Part shown: one piece after another, positions 63,935 through 64,000 of the stretch
How positions within the stretch are numbered: position 1 is the first letter of the stretch
Layout of the letters: every line of letters begins with the position of its first letter
Assembly (NCBI RefSeq): GCF_022662495.1
Contig: NZ_JAKPBU010000005.1
Coordinates: 341,439-405,438 of the forward strand
Reading direction: 5' to 3'
DNA length: 64,000 nt
Source of the DNA: Lysobacter sp. M2-1
GTDB lineage: Bacteria > Pseudomonadota > Gammaproteobacteria > Xanthomonadales > Xanthomonadaceae
The notes under the pieces: model-generated
Databases searched by the model: none
What the model saw: only the letters and a program-made list of their open reading frames with translations
What the model was told of the DNA's origin: nothing
Position numbers and translations under genes: made by a program

Positions 63935-64000
63935 GGGGGGGGCCCCCGGCGCATTACCCGCCGAACAGAACAACGCACCAACAAAGCCCGGGGGCCCCGC
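63935..64000. repeat. GC-homopolymer inverted repeat at the window end
   Basis: GGGGCCCCCGG (63939-63949) is the reverse complement of CCGGGGGCCCC (63988-63998). The left arm is part of an 8-G run. The preceding TTGTAGGGGCG resembles a REP head. Either a REP hairpin after prfB or a poorly resolved contig end. Confidence 0.45.

Overview
The window looks like a chromosomal segment from a high-GC member of the Xanthomonadaceae (Lysobacter/Luteimonas/Pseudoxanthomonas type). Support comes from the gene order carA-carB-greA-rpfE-recJ-prfB, which I recall as the flank of the Xanthomonas rpf locus, from the hrcA-grpE-dnaK-dnaJ and ssrA/smpB/ratA/rnfH/bamE/fur/recN blocks, and from REP-type repeats starting with GTAGGAGCG or GTAGGTCGG. 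Genus is an inference. No transposase, prophage, integrase or CRISPR array was seen.

Region 1 (1-22089) is a xyloglucan utilization locus read entirely on the + strand. It holds a TonB-dependent receptor (5' end outside the window), GH3 beta-glucosidase, GH74 xyloglucanase, GH2 glycosidase, CE20-type acetylesterase, GH35 beta-galactosidase, GH31 alpha-xylosidase with a PA14 insert, GH95 alpha-fucosidase, xylose isomerase and a sugar/H+ symporter. The six genes from GH3 to GH31 are packed with overlapping or near-abutting stop/start codons, several using GTG or TTG. Together they can import decorated xyloglucan oligosaccharides, remove acetyl, fucose, galactose and xylose, and feed glucose and xylose into metabolism. 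A tRNA-Val(CAC) marks the right edge.

Region 2 (22.3-38.9 kb) mixes storage-lipid genes with housekeeping genes. It has two phasin-like proteins, a TetR regulator, an acyl-CoA-binding protein, a two-domain alcohol-forming fatty acyl-CoA reductase, a patatin-like lipase and a WS/DGAT wax ester synthase. Acyl-CoA to fatty alcohol to wax ester could be completed from this window alone. Interspersed are a membrane protein with a degenerate Mrr-like domain, sdhE-ygfX, a Lol lipoprotein exporter pair, a KTSC protein, a conserved hypothetical, alr and a photolyase.

Region 3 (39-54 kb) holds an OmpA-family lipoprotein, an aldose epimerase, the tmRNA gene, an orphan CHASE-PAS histidine kinase, smpB, ratA, rnfH, bamE, fur, recN, the heat-shock cluster (with a good sigma-32 promoter before dnaK) and a dctA gene flanked by REP pairs. 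Region 4 (54-64 kb) is dapB, carAB with a possible leader attenuator, greA, rpfE, recJ and prfB, whose programmed +1 frameshift site is intact. The last ~60 bases are a GC-homopolymer inverted repeat that may be a contig-end artefact.
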